Origin: Caballeronia catudaia
Lineage (GTDB): Bacteria; Pseudomonadota; Gammaproteobacteria; Burkholderiales; Burkholderiaceae
Length of the DNA stretch: 64,000 nucleotides
NCBI RefSeq assembly: GCF_001544755.2
Contig: NZ_FCOF02000005.1
Span: 62,001-126,000 of the forward strand
Direction: 5' to 3'
The translations under genes were made by a program, and so were the position numbers. Shown piece after piece: positions 1-7,264 of this stretch. Positions within the stretch are counted from its first letter, which is position 1. The number at the start of each line of letters is the position of its first letter. The notes under the pieces were generated by a model. It made no database searches. It worked only from the letters and a program-made list of their open reading frames with translations, and was not told the origin of the DNA.

Positions 1-449
1 CTTCGCTGCGCTGCGGCTATGTCGTCGCGGAACGCAATGTGTTGCGCGAACTGGCGCGCACCAAGATGGCCGTGGGGCTGACAACGTCGGAGGCGACGGA
101 GCGCATCGTCGAGAAAGTGCTGACGGAAGGGCGCTATGCGCGGCACGTCGAATTGGTCGTCGAGAAGCTGAAGGATGCGCATGCGCTCGTCGAGGACCGC
201 ATGGACGCGCTGGGCGTCGCGTTGTTCCGGCGTCCGCGCGCGGGACTCTTCGTGTGGGGCGCGTTGCCGATCGATCCCGCCGAAGGAAGCGCCGTCGCGA
301 CACGCGCGTTGCAGCACGGCATATGGCTCGCACCGGCTTCGTATTTCCGGCCGGATGATGCGCCGAGCGCATCGTTTCGATTCAACGTCCCTTATTCAAT
401 GGACGACGCGCTTTGGAGTTTTCTGGAGAAAGCGATAAAAGGTTTCTAA
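1..449 (+). CDS. MocR/GntR-type PLP-dependent regulator, C-terminal part only
   Basis: The gene enters from the left edge; its frame is open from base 3 and stops at 449, so only about the last 148 codons are visible. They form the end of a fold-type I aminotransferase domain. The first residues (SLRCGY) match the segment just after the PLP lysine, whose Arg contacts the cofactor phosphate. They are followed by a helical part and the small domain with FVWGALP and LAPASYF-type strands near the C-terminus. The pattern LAPxSYFRP with SFRFN is typical of YdcR-like MocR proteins, which join a GntR winged helix to an aminotransferase-like domain. The DNA-binding half lies outside the window, so a plain aminotransferase cannot be excluded. 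A complete MocR gene is also present at 57056-58549. Confidence 0.75.
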   Translation, partial: SLRCGYVVAERNVLRELARTKMAVGLTTSEATERIVEKVLTEGRYARHVELVVEKLKDAHALVEDRMDALGVALFRRPRAGLFVWGALPIDPAEGSAVATRALQHGIWLAPASYFRPDDAPSASFRFNVPYSMDDALWSFLEKAIKGF

Positions 450-482
450 AAAAAAGATACGGCGAAAACGACTCGCCGTATC
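448..482 (-). terminator. Rho-independent terminator of the small secreted protein gene
   Basis: Read on the minus strand, two perfect 10-base arms (GATACGGCGA and TCGCCGTATC, 7-base loop) are followed directly by eight T. It sits 18 bases past the stop codon of the gene at 500-760. The T run overlaps the stop codon of the plus-strand gene ending at 449. Confidence 0.85.
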
Positions 483-499
483 CGCGAAACCGAATAACT

Positions 500-760
500 T
501 TATTGCGCGACCTGCGAAGAAGCAGAAACCGAAACCTGTCCGCGCTGATTCTGCGCCGCGCGTTCCGTATTGCCGAAATCCCCGCGTCCTTGCGTGGCCT
601 CTTCCGCAGCGAAGGTTTGCGCGCTGACGCCATGTTGTGAAGCCGGTGCGCCGACATCGGGACGATAATGCGGCGCCGGGCCATAGCCGCTAGCAAATGC
701 AGAGCCGGCAAATGCAGAACTCAATGCAATGGCAAAGCCCACTACGAGTCGCTTGTTCAC
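500..760 (-). CDS. Small secreted protein with SGYGPAP motif
   Basis: An 86-residue protein starting at a GTG (VNKRLVV), chosen because a GGAG ribosome site lies 8 bases upstream and because its relative at 62590-62865 starts at the equivalent place. Residues 1-24 form a Sec signal peptide ending in AFA-S. The mature part opens with SGYGPAPHYRP, followed by GAPASQHGVSAQTFAAEEA and a Gln/Ser-rich tail, with no cysteine. The gene has its own terminator, so it is probably a single-gene unit. The function is unknown; the mature protein should be a short, probably unstructured periplasmic peptide. The upstream frame is open further, but that stretch is rich in Arg and His and does not look like coding sequence. 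Confidence 0.75.
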   Translation of the reverse strand: MNKRLVVGFAIALSSAFAGSAFASGYGPAPHYRPDVGAPASQHGVSAQTFAAEEATQGRGDFGNTERAAQNQRGQVSVSASSQVAQ

Positions 761-979
761 AGAGTGCTCCAATGGAATATGAGGAGATGCAGTTGTCCGA
801 TGCAAAGCAACCGCAACCGGAAAGCGAATCGTTCGATTCGAAACGCTCCCGACATGTGAACGCAGTGTAGAAGGCATTCGCCGCTTTTTAATCGCGCGAA
901 AAGCCAATTGAGTTTTCGTCGATCTCAAACAATGGGATGACGCCGCGTGTCCGAATGATTCATTCACGCGGCGCTTCAA

Positions 980-1651
980 TCATGCGGATGCGCCGTTGCT
1001 CGCAGATGGCGTCGGTGTTTCGGGCGCCCGCGCATTCGTTTGCTCAGGCTCGGGTGCAGGTACGGAGCTCGCCGCTGCTTCGGCCGCCTTTTTGCGAGGC
1101 GCGCCGCGCTTTGCCGTCTTGACCGCTGGTTTGGCCGCGGCTGATTTCCTTGCGGCAGGCGCCGTGGCCTTCTTCTTCGCCGCGCTTACGCCCGTTTGCG
1201 ATGTCTTGTCTTTCTTCGCGGCCACGCTGGAAGACTTCTTCGCCGGCGCTTTTTTCGCGGCTGCCTTGGGCTTGCTCAGGCTCTCGCTGCCTTCGCCATC
1301 GATCAGAAACTTGCTGCGATCCTTCACGTTCGCGATCCACGCGGGCGGGCGCGCCCAGCCGCTCCACGTTTCGCCCGTCTTCGGATTGCGATACTTCGCG
1401 GGCAGCTTGCCTTTCTTCGCGAGCTTGGTCATCGCTTCATGACGGCCCGCCGGCGCGGGAAGGGCGACGCGCGGCTTCGCTGCGGCCTTGGATTTCTTGC
1501 CGTGCCGGTCGATATCCGCAGTGGTGAGGCCGTGCCGCTCCATCATGGCGCGGATATCGTCGAGCACGGCTTGCGCGCGCTTGGCGATCAGGTGTTCCGC
1601 CTGCGACTGGAGCTTCTTCAATTTGGCTTGTATCTGCTTGAGTGTGGCCAT
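980..1651 (-). CDS. H-NS-like nucleoid protein with long Lys/Ala tail
   Basis: A 223-residue protein. Residues 1-50 are a helical oligomerisation region (MATLKQIQAKLKKLQSQAEH). Residues 87-105 carry the H-NS DNA-binding core (YRNPKTGETWSGWARPPAW), and from about 125 to the end runs a tail rich in Lys, Ala, Ser and Pro that resembles eukaryotic histone H1 or AlgP-type tails. Ordinary H-NS is about 135 residues and the short Burkholderia H-NS paralogues about 100, so roughly half of this protein is extra. The role expected from the family is AT-rich DNA binding, gene silencing and nucleoid shaping. The tail probably adds non-specific DNA binding. The ribosome site AAGGAG lies just ahead of the ATG. 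The gene is 30 bases downstream of the binding-protein gene on the same strand. Confidence 0.85.
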   Translation of the reverse strand: MATLKQIQAKLKKLQSQAEHLIAKRAQAVLDDIRAMMERHGLTTADIDRHGKKSKAAAKPRVALPAPAGRHEAMTKLAKKGKLPAKYRNPKTGETWSGWARPPAWIANVKDRSKFLIDGEGSESLSKPKAAAKKAPAKKSSSVAAKKDKTSQTGVSAAKKKATAPAARKSAAAKPAVKTAKRGAPRKKAAEAAASSVPAPEPEQTNARAPETPTPSASNGASA

Positions 1652-1681
1652 CGCGGTCTCCTTTCTTTCATGAAGGCGCTA

Positions 1682-2461
1682 TTACTCGCCGTAGATGTCG
1701 AAGTCGAAATACTTCTGCTCGATGCGCTTGTACGTGCCGTCCTTGATCATCGCGGCGATGGCGCCGTCGAGCTTCTCTTTCAGATCGGTGTCTTCCTTGC
1801 GCAAGCCGATTGCGGTGCCGGGTCCGAAGATCGCGCTGTCTTCGAGTGCGCCGCCCGCGAAGCCGTAGGGCTTGCCGCGCGGCGTATCGAGGAAGCCGCG
1901 TTCGGCTTGCACCGCGTTTTGCAGCGAGGCGTCGAGACGGCCCGTCAGCAAATCCGCGTAGACCTGATCCTGATCCGCGTAGGACACGACCTTCACGCCC
2001 TTCGCGCCCCAATGCACCTTCGCATAAGTTTCCTGCATCGAGCCCTGCTCGACGCCGACCGTCTTGCCCGCGAGCGATTCCGCCGTCGGCTGGATGCTCG
2101 AATCGTGTTTTGCGACGAGGCGTGTGGGGACGTGGAAGAGCTTGCTGGAGAACGCGATCTGCTTGACGCGCGCGGGCGTCATCGACATCGTGGAAAGCAC
2201 GCCGTCGAATTTGCGCGATTTGAGGCCCGGAATCATGCCGTCGAATGCGTTCTCGACCCACACGCACTTCGCATTGAGGCGCCGGCACAGTTCATTGCCG
2301 ACATCGATGTCGAAGCCGACCAGCGTGCCGTCGGGTGCTTTCGATTCGAAAGGCGGATAACTCGCATCGACGCCGAAGCGGATCGTCGACCATTCCTTCG
2401 CATGCGCCCCGATCGATACGGTCAGCATCGAGCCCAACAACACCGTCAACAGCCTCTTCAC
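1682..2461 (-). CDS. Periplasmic amino-acid-binding protein of an ABC transporter
   Basis: A 259-residue solute-binding protein of family 3 (ArgT/HisJ/ArtI type). It starts at GTG with an AAGGGA ribosome site. A signal peptide (about 1-21, ending AHA-K) is followed by the typical opening IRFGVDASYPPFES and GTLVGFDIDVGNELCRRL. Later it has the hinge region with FDGVLSTMSMTPAR, in which the Arg (R77 in HisJ) that holds the ligand carboxylate is present. The C-terminal lobe has the EKLDGAIAAMIKDGTYKRIEQKYF ending. The ligand is probably a basic amino acid, but sequence alone does not settle this. No permease or ATPase gene lies beside it, so it is either an orphan binding protein or works with a transporter encoded elsewhere. 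Confidence 0.88.
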   Translation of the reverse strand: MKRLLTVLLGSMLTVSIGAHAKEWSTIRFGVDASYPPFESKAPDGTLVGFDIDVGNELCRRLNAKCVWVENAFDGMIPGLKSRKFDGVLSTMSMTPARVKQIAFSSKLFHVPTRLVAKHDSSIQPTAESLAGKTVGVEQGSMQETYAKVHWGAKGVKVVSYADQDQVYADLLTGRLDASLQNAVQAERGFLDTPRGKPYGFAGGALEDSAIFGPGTAIGLRKEDTDLKEKLDGAIAAMIKDGTYKRIEQKYFDFDIYGE

Positions 2462-2544
2462 GATAGTCCCTTCTTTATATGAGTTATGAATGTAGACGGC
2501 ATGCGCCGCCGTTGTCGATTATAGAGGCGCGATTCGGGCGCAAT

Positions 2545-2571
2545 AAAAAAGGCCGCGAATAAATCGCGGCC
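2545..2571 (-). terminator. Rho-independent terminator of the hsp20 pair
   Basis: On the minus strand, arms GGCCGCGA and TCGCGGCC (8 perfect pairs, 5-base loop) are followed by six T. It lies 28 bases after the stop codon of the gene ending at 2599. Confidence 0.85.
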
Positions 2572-2598
2572 CTTGCAGTCGAAACGATGTGCTGAAAG

Positions 2599-3003
2599 TT
2601 ATCCCGCACGCACTTCGACGCGGCGCGGACGCGCTTCCTCGCGACGCGGAATCGTGAGCTTCAGCACGCCGTTCGTGAGGTTGGCGTCGATCTTCGAGGT
2701 GTCGAAGTCTTCGCTGACCGTGAAGGCGCGTGCGAAACGCGGCGCGCGCAATTCTGCGTGATGCACGCGCACGGCGCCTTGCACCGGCAGTTCCGCTTCC
2801 GCTTCGATGGTGAGGCGCGCGTCGTGCACCTTCACGTCGAGCTTCTCGCGCGGCACGCCGGGCAGATCGGCCCATAGCGTGATGCCGTGGCTATCCTCGA
2901 CGATATCGACGGCGGGCGTCACCGTGGCGCGGCGCGACGTGTCTTCGCTTTTGCGCGTCGTTTCGTTCGTCTTTTGCGGGGCGATTTGCGTGTTGTCGGT
3001 CAT
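2599..3003 (-). CDS. Small heat-shock protein Hsp20, second of a pair
   Basis: A 134-residue alpha-crystallin-domain chaperone. The start at MTDNTQ is chosen because GAGGGAG lies at the right distance. About 30 residues of polar N-terminal arm (Thr, Ser, Lys) precede the core, which has PAVDIVEDSHGITLWADLPGV, the KLDVKVHDARLTIEAEAE strands and GVLKLTIPRRE. The protein would hold unfolding proteins for DnaK or ClpB in the cytoplasm. The usual C-terminal I-x-I/V tail is represented only loosely by VEVRAG. It lies 13 bases after the first hsp20 gene, so the two are co-transcribed; the pair resembles IbpA/IbpB-like partners, which co-assemble in other bacteria. Confidence 0.9.
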   Translation of the reverse strand: MTDNTQIAPQKTNETTRKSEDTSRRATVTPAVDIVEDSHGITLWADLPGVPREKLDVKVHDARLTIEAEAELPVQGAVRVHHAELRAPRFARAFTVSEDFDTSKIDANLTNGVLKLTIPRREEARPRRVEVRAG

Positions 3004-3016
3004 GATGAACTCCCTC

Positions 3017-3451
3017 TTACTGAATGGTGATCGCGCGCGGCTTCGATGCTTCGCGCTTGCCGATGGTGATGGACAGCGTGCCGTTTTCATAACGCGCTTC
3101 GACCTTGTCGGTGTCTGCGTTCTGCGGCAGTTCGATCACGCGGCGGAAGCTGCCCGTGAAGCGCTCTTTCGCATAGGTGCGCGCGCCTTCGACACTGGCT
3201 TGAGCCTTGCGCTCGCCGCTGATGGTGAGCGTGCCTTTATCGACCGCGACATCGAGCGAAGAAGGCTCGACGCCCGGTGCGAACGCGACGATATGAATCG
3301 CGTCATCCGTGCTGCCGATGTTCAGGCGAGGGAACGCATCGGCGCGGCTCGAACGAATGCTCGAAGGAAGATTTCCGAACAGCGAGGACACCTGCCGCTG
3401 CATGCGGTCCAGCTCCGAGAAAACATCGCCGCCAAAATAAAAGTCACTCAT
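3017..3451 (-). CDS. Small heat-shock protein Hsp20, first of a pair
   Basis: A 144-residue Hsp20 protein. The N-terminal arm has MSDFYFGGDVFSELDRMQRQ, with the Phe-rich pattern that sHsps use to bind clients. The alpha-crystallin domain runs from about residue 45 (PRLNIGSTDDAIHIVAFAPGV) to 138, and ends with ENGTLSITIGKRE and a C-terminal ITI motif (PRAITIQ) that docks onto neighbouring dimers. It is the promoter-proximal gene of a two-gene operon with the Hsp20 at 2599-3003. The upstream region has a CTTGAAA sequence on the same strand that fits a sigma-32 -35 element, as expected for this family. Confidence 0.92.
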   Translation of the reverse strand: MSDFYFGGDVFSELDRMQRQVSSLFGNLPSSIRSSRADAFPRLNIGSTDDAIHIVAFAPGVEPSSLDVAVDKGTLTISGERKAQASVEGARTYAKERFTGSFRRVIELPQNADTDKVEARYENGTLSITIGKREASKPRAITIQ

Positions 3452-3574
3452 GGTCAGTCTCCGATAGTGCGGCCCGTGAGGCCGGCAGCAGGAAGTTCAA
3501 ACGACAGCGGGTTCTCGCTGCCTGTGCATCCAAGGTAGGTGCGAGGGCTATCGTTTCAATATCGGAGCGCTATG

Positions 3575-3581
3575 TTTCAAG
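3575..3581 (-). promoter_or_regulatory. Possible sigma-32 -35 element of the hsp20 operon
   Basis: The minus strand reads CTTGAAA, the exact sigma-32 -35 consensus, about 125 bases before the first hsp20 start. The stretch about 10 bases downstream (CCGATATT) fits the CCCCATNT -10 poorly, so this is a weak call. Further TTGAAAC-like motifs lie nearby on both strands. Confidence 0.35.
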
Positions 3582-3661
3582 CGGTTTTTATTTTTTTCGG
3601 GCGGCTCTTGAAACTCATCGAAGCGCGCTTATATCGGTTCGAATGTGCGCTTGCCAGTGTG

Positions 3662-4051
3662 CTATTCAGCATCTCGGTGCGATGCGAGATCGCCCTGGTA
3701 AAAGCCCGCGAAGCGCGCGAACTGTCGTTCGGCATCGGCAAGGTCCAGGCCTTCCTTGAGCACCGCGCTCGAAAATCCCGTTCGCTCCATCTGCACGAGC
3801 TGATCGATCAACACGTCGCCCGTTGCGCGCAAATCGCCTCTGAAGCCGAGCCGCCGGCGCAGCAGATAAGCCTGGCTATACGCGCGGCCATCGGTGAAAT
3901 GCGGGAAGTGCAGTTCGATGCGATCGAGCTCCGTCAGGCGATCTTTCAGCGTGAACGGATCGTCGTCGTTCGCGAGGCGCGCCACGCGTTCGTTCTTGTC
4001 GATGTCGTGATCCTGCTGCGTGAGAATGCGCATGCGTTGAACGCCGTTCAT
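3662..4051 (-). CDS. DUF934 protein paired with sulfite reductase
   Basis: A 129-residue DUF934 protein. The family core is visible as IELHFPHFTDGRAYSQAYLLRRRLGFRGDLRATGDVLIDQL, and the end has GFSSAVLKEGLDLADAERQFARFAGFYQGD. DUF934 genes sit next to cysI in many proteobacteria and are often annotated as oxidoreductases, but no cofactor motif or cysteine pair is present here and the biochemical role is not established. The start overlaps the end of cysI by four bases (ATGA), so the two are translationally coupled. The usual next genes of the Burkholderia assimilation cluster (cysH, cysD, cysN) do not follow; the hsp20 genes do. Confidence 0.88.
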   Translation of the reverse strand: MNGVQRMRILTQQDHDIDKNERVARLANDDDPFTLKDRLTELDRIELHFPHFTDGRAYSQAYLLRRRLGFRGDLRATGDVLIDQLVQMERTGFSSAVLKEGLDLADAERQFARFAGFYQGDLASHRDAE

Positions 4052-5820
4052 GCCGATACCTCCTCGTTCACGCGCACCGCATTCGCCGATGTCTTGAACG
4101 GCGTCAGTCCCACGCGCCGCACCGTGTCGATGAAACGTTCGTCATGTTCGCGCGCGTCGCGATACGTCGTCAGAATCGCTTCGATCGCATCGGGCACTTC
4201 GGCCGCGCTGAACGACGGTCCGATCACCTTGCCGGGCTGCGGCGCGCCGCTTGTCGCGCTGCCGTCCGATCCGCCGAGCGTGATCTGATACCACTCGCGT
4301 CCGTCCTTGTCGACGCCGAGCACGCCGATGTGCCCGCTGTGATGATGCCCGCACGAATTGATGCAGCCGCTGATATGCAGATCGATTTCGCCGATGTCGT
4401 CGAGTTCGTCGAGATCCTGATAGCGCTCGGTGATGGCCTGCGCGACCGGCAATGAACGCGCATTCGCGAGCGCGCAGAAGTCGCCGCCGGGGCACGCGAT
4501 CATGTCGGTGAGAAGCTGCACGTTCGCGCTCGCGAAGCCCGCTTCGCGAGCCGCCTGCCATAGCGCAAGCAGCTCGCTCGCGCGCACCCAGGGCAGCACG
4601 ACGTTTTGCGTATGCGTGACGCGCGCTTCGCCCGCCGAGAACCGGTCGGCGAGATCCGCGACGATATCGAGCTGGTCCGCGGTGGCATCGCCGGGCGATT
4701 GCAAGAGACGCTTGAAGGACAGCGTGACGATGCGCAACGCGGGGTCTTTGTGCTGCGCCACATTGCGTTGCAGCCAGCGCGCGAAGAGCGGATGCCCGTT
4801 GGCGTTGGCCTCGGCTTCATCGACGCTTGCGTGCGACGCGTGCGACGCGTGCAACGCAGGCGGCACGAACGACGCGCGCACGCGCTCCAGTTCCGCCGGC
4901 GTGATGAGATGCGGCGCGCCGTCATGCTCGACGATCTGCCGGAATTCCTCGTCGACGTCGTCGATATAGCGCTGGCCTTCGGCCTTCACCAGGATCTTGA
5001 TGCGCGCCTTGTATTTGTTGTCGCGACGTCCGTAGCGGTTGTACACGCGCACGATCGCTTCGATGTAGTTCATGATGTGCTGCCACGGCAAAAACTCGCG
5101 CATCAACGTCGCGATGACGGGCGTGCGCCCCATGCCGCCGCCCGCGCTCACGCGAAAGCCCAGTTCGCCAGTTTCATTGCGCACGAGTTGCAGGCCGACG
5201 TCATGCCATGCGGTCGCCGCGCGGTCTTCGCTCGCGCCCGTGATCGCGATCTTGAACTTGCGCGGCAGGAACGCGAACTCGGGATGCAGCGTCGTCCATT
5301 GCCGCATGATTTCGGCGAAGGGACGCGGATCGGCGACTTCATCGGGCGCGACGCCCGCGCGTTCATCGCAGGAAATATTGCGGATGCAATTGCCGCTCGT
5401 CTGAATGCCGTGCATGTCGACGGTGGCGAGCAAATCCATGACGTCCGCGGATTTTTCTAACGGAATCCAGTTGAACTGCACGTTGGTGCGCGTGGTGAAG
5501 TGCGCGCAATGAGTCGGCAGCCGTTCGGTGCCGAGCTTGCCCTGCGCCGCGCTAGCAACGCGATAAACATCCGGATCGGGATCGTCGTAGTCACGGGCGA
5601 TGCGCGCGAGCACGCGCAATTGCGCGCTCGACAATTCGCCATAAGGAACGGCGACCCGCAGCATCGGCGCATGGCGCTGCACGTACCAGCCGTTCTGCAG
5701 CCGCAACGGGCGAAATGCGTCTTCGCTCAGGCGGCCGTCCTGCCAGCGTTCCAACTGATCGCGGAATTGCGCGGCGCGGCTCTTCACAAAAGATTTATCG
5801 AACTCGGTGTATCGGTACAT
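4048..5820 (-). CDS. cysI: Assimilatory sulfite/nitrite reductase hemoprotein (CysI type)
   Basis: A 590-residue siroheme and [4Fe-4S] reductase that makes sulfide from sulfite in cytoplasmic sulfur assimilation. The start MYRYTEFDKSF is chosen because the family begins this way. It has two ferredoxin-like half domains (about 35-115 and 345-425) and two siroheme domains. The four cluster cysteines are present as C443-x5-C449 (ACPGGDFC) and C486-x3-C490 (GCINSC). Residues HFTTRTNVQFNW (about 107-118) and GRTP (about 231-234) fit the siroheme-binding arginines. Between the two halves is a HAS-HAS-HAS tripeptide repeat encoded by a 9-base tandem repeat. No flavoprotein subunit (cysJ) is nearby, so the electron donor is unknown; nitrite is an alternative substrate. 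Confidence 0.93.
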   Translation of the reverse strand: MYRYTEFDKSFVKSRAAQFRDQLERWQDGRLSEDAFRPLRLQNGWYVQRHAPMLRVAVPYGELSSAQLRVLARIARDYDDPDPDVYRVASAAQGKLGTERLPTHCAHFTTRTNVQFNWIPLEKSADVMDLLATVDMHGIQTSGNCIRNISCDERAGVAPDEVADPRPFAEIMRQWTTLHPEFAFLPRKFKIAITGASEDRAATAWHDVGLQLVRNETGELGFRVSAGGGMGRTPVIATLMREFLPWQHIMNYIEAIVRVYNRYGRRDNKYKARIKILVKAEGQRYIDDVDEEFRQIVEHDGAPHLITPAELERVRASFVPPALHASHASHASVDEAEANANGHPLFARWLQRNVAQHKDPALRIVTLSFKRLLQSPGDATADQLDIVADLADRFSAGEARVTHTQNVVLPWVRASELLALWQAAREAGFASANVQLLTDMIACPGGDFCALANARSLPVAQAITERYQDLDELDDIGEIDLHISGCINSCGHHHSGHIGVLGVDKDGREWYQITLGGSDGSATSGAPQPGKVIGPSFSAAEVPDAIEAILTTYRDAREHDERFIDTVRRVGLTPFKTSANAVRVNEEVSA

Positions 5821-6014
5821 GGATGCGGCGGCGTGGCGGAGGAAGGGCCAACGATAGGGCGCGAGACGGCAGGAGAACAAGCAGCAGTTGCGATGAATTT
5901 CATGGAAGCAGTGCGCATCGCGCCTGAATCTGCTGCCGTCGAATACGCCGCAACTGCTGCTGTTTTTCGCACGATGCGTGACGCATCATGAATCCGTGAA
6001 CAAAGGAGCCGCTC

Positions 6015-6203
6015 ATGGAACTCTTGAAGATGATGCGCATCGTGCTATGGAGCTTTTTCGGCGTGCGCAAGCGCGCGTCGCACAACGCCGACTTCGCGCA
6101 GGTGAAGCTGCAACTCTTGCCGGTCATCGCCGTGATGCTCGCAGCCGCGTTCGGGCTCACGCTGTTGACGGTCGCGAAGTTCGCCACGGGCATCGCGCAC
6201 TGA
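6015..6203 (+). CDS. DUF2970 small membrane protein
   Basis: A 62-residue protein beginning MELLKMMRIVLWSFFGVRKRASHNADF and ending in a single transmembrane helix (about 34-55, LLPVIAVMLAAAFGLTLLTV). This is the whole DUF2970 layout: a short amphipathic front with a basic RKR patch, then one helix. The ribosome site AAGGAG is 7 bases upstream. It is divergent from cysI, with about 195 bases between the starts, and is followed 70 bases later by the reductase gene on the same strand. Function unknown. Confidence 0.85.
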   Translation: MELLKMMRIVLWSFFGVRKRASHNADFAQVKLQLLPVIAVMLAAAFGLTLLTVAKFATGIAH

Positions 6204-6273
6204 AACGGCTGCGCGCTCCGCGTCCCGCTCTTACAATGGCGGCCGGATGATTGCCACGAGCGAGGAGCGGACG

Positions 6274-7257
6274 ATGAAGGTGTGCATCTATGGCGCGGGC
6301 GCCATCGGCGGATGGATCGGCGTGAAGCTCGCGCAGGCAGGTTGCGATGTGAGCGTGGTCGCGCGCGGCGCCACGCTCGATGCGTTGAAGAAGGAAGGTC
6401 TGCGCCTCGTCGAAAAAGACGCGACGCATACGGTGAAAGTCGCGGCGAGCGACAATGCCGCCGATCTCGGCGTGCAGGATCTCGTCGTCGTGGCCGTGAA
6501 GGCGCCGGCGATGGAATCCGTCGCCATGCAAATAGCGCCGCTGCTTTCGCGTGACACCGCCGTGCTGACAGCGATGAACGGCGTGCCCTGGTGGTTCTGC
6601 GACGGCCTCGGCGAGGCCTTCGCGGGCAAGCGTCTGTCGTCGGTCGATCCGCACGGCGCGATCGCCGCCGCGATACCCGGCGCGCAGACGGTCGGCTGCG
6701 TCGTGCATGCAAGCTGCTTCGTCGAAGCGCCGGGCGTGATTCGTCATCATCTGGGCAAGGGCCTGATTCTCGGCGAAGCCACCGGCGCGCCGAACGCACG
6801 CACGGAATCGCTCGTCACGCTTTTTTCGATGGCGGGCTTCGACGTCACGCTCTCTCAACAGATTCAGCGCGATGTCTGGTTCAAGCTGTGGGGCAACATG
6901 ACGATGAACCCCATCAGCGCCATTACCGGCGCGACGACCGACCGCATTCTCAGCGACGATCTCGTGCGCGGCTTCGTGACCCATGTGATGCTGGAAGCCA
7001 AGGAAATCGGCGCGCGCTTCGGCATTCCCATCGAGCAGGACCCGGAAGACCGCCACGCCGTGACGCTCAAGCTCGGTGCGATGAAAACGTCGATGCTTCA
7101 GGACGTGCAGGCCGGCAAGGCGGTCGAGCTCGACGCGCTCGTCGCGTCCGTGCGCGAGCTTGGCGCGATGACCGGCGTGCCGACGCCGTTCACCGATGCC
7201 TTGCTCGGTCTCGCGCGCCTGCACGCGCGCACGCTGGGGCTTTATCCGGCGAGCTGA
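6274..7257 (+). CDS. 2-dehydropantoate 2-reductase family enzyme
   Basis: A 327-residue NADP-dependent reductase of the ketopantoate reductase family. The start MKVCIYGAGAIGGWIG is chosen over an in-frame ATG nine codons earlier because GAGGAG lies 7 bases upstream and the protein should begin with the Rossmann strand. The dinucleotide motif GAGAIG is at about 7-12. The middle contains VKAPAMES and TAMNGVPWWF, and the C-terminal helical domain carries the lysine region DVWFKLWGNMTMNPISAITG used in catalysis. The family also has members acting on other 2-oxo acids and this gene is not beside panB, panC or panD, so a catabolic role is as likely as vitamin B5 synthesis. It converges with the flavoprotein gene, with a 7-base gap. 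Confidence 0.88.
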   Translation: MKVCIYGAGAIGGWIGVKLAQAGCDVSVVARGATLDALKKEGLRLVEKDATHTVKVAASDNAADLGVQDLVVVAVKAPAMESVAMQIAPLLSRDTAVLTAMNGVPWWFCDGLGEAFAGKRLSSVDPHGAIAAAIPGAQTVGCVVHASCFVEAPGVIRHHLGKGLILGEATGAPNARTESLVTLFSMAGFDVTLSQQIQRDVWFKLWGNMTMNPISAITGATTDRILSDDLVRGFVTHVMLEAKEIGARFGIPIEQDPEDRHAVTLKLGAMKTSMLQDVQAGKAVELDALVASVRELGAMTGVPTPFTDALLGLARLHARTLGLYPAS

Positions 7258-7264
7258 ATCGCCC

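Noticed and set aside
5821..6014. A cysI start further upstream (MFSCRLAPYRW)
   Set aside because: The family starts at MYRYTEFDKSF and the extra residues lie in the region that must contain the promoters of two divergent genes.
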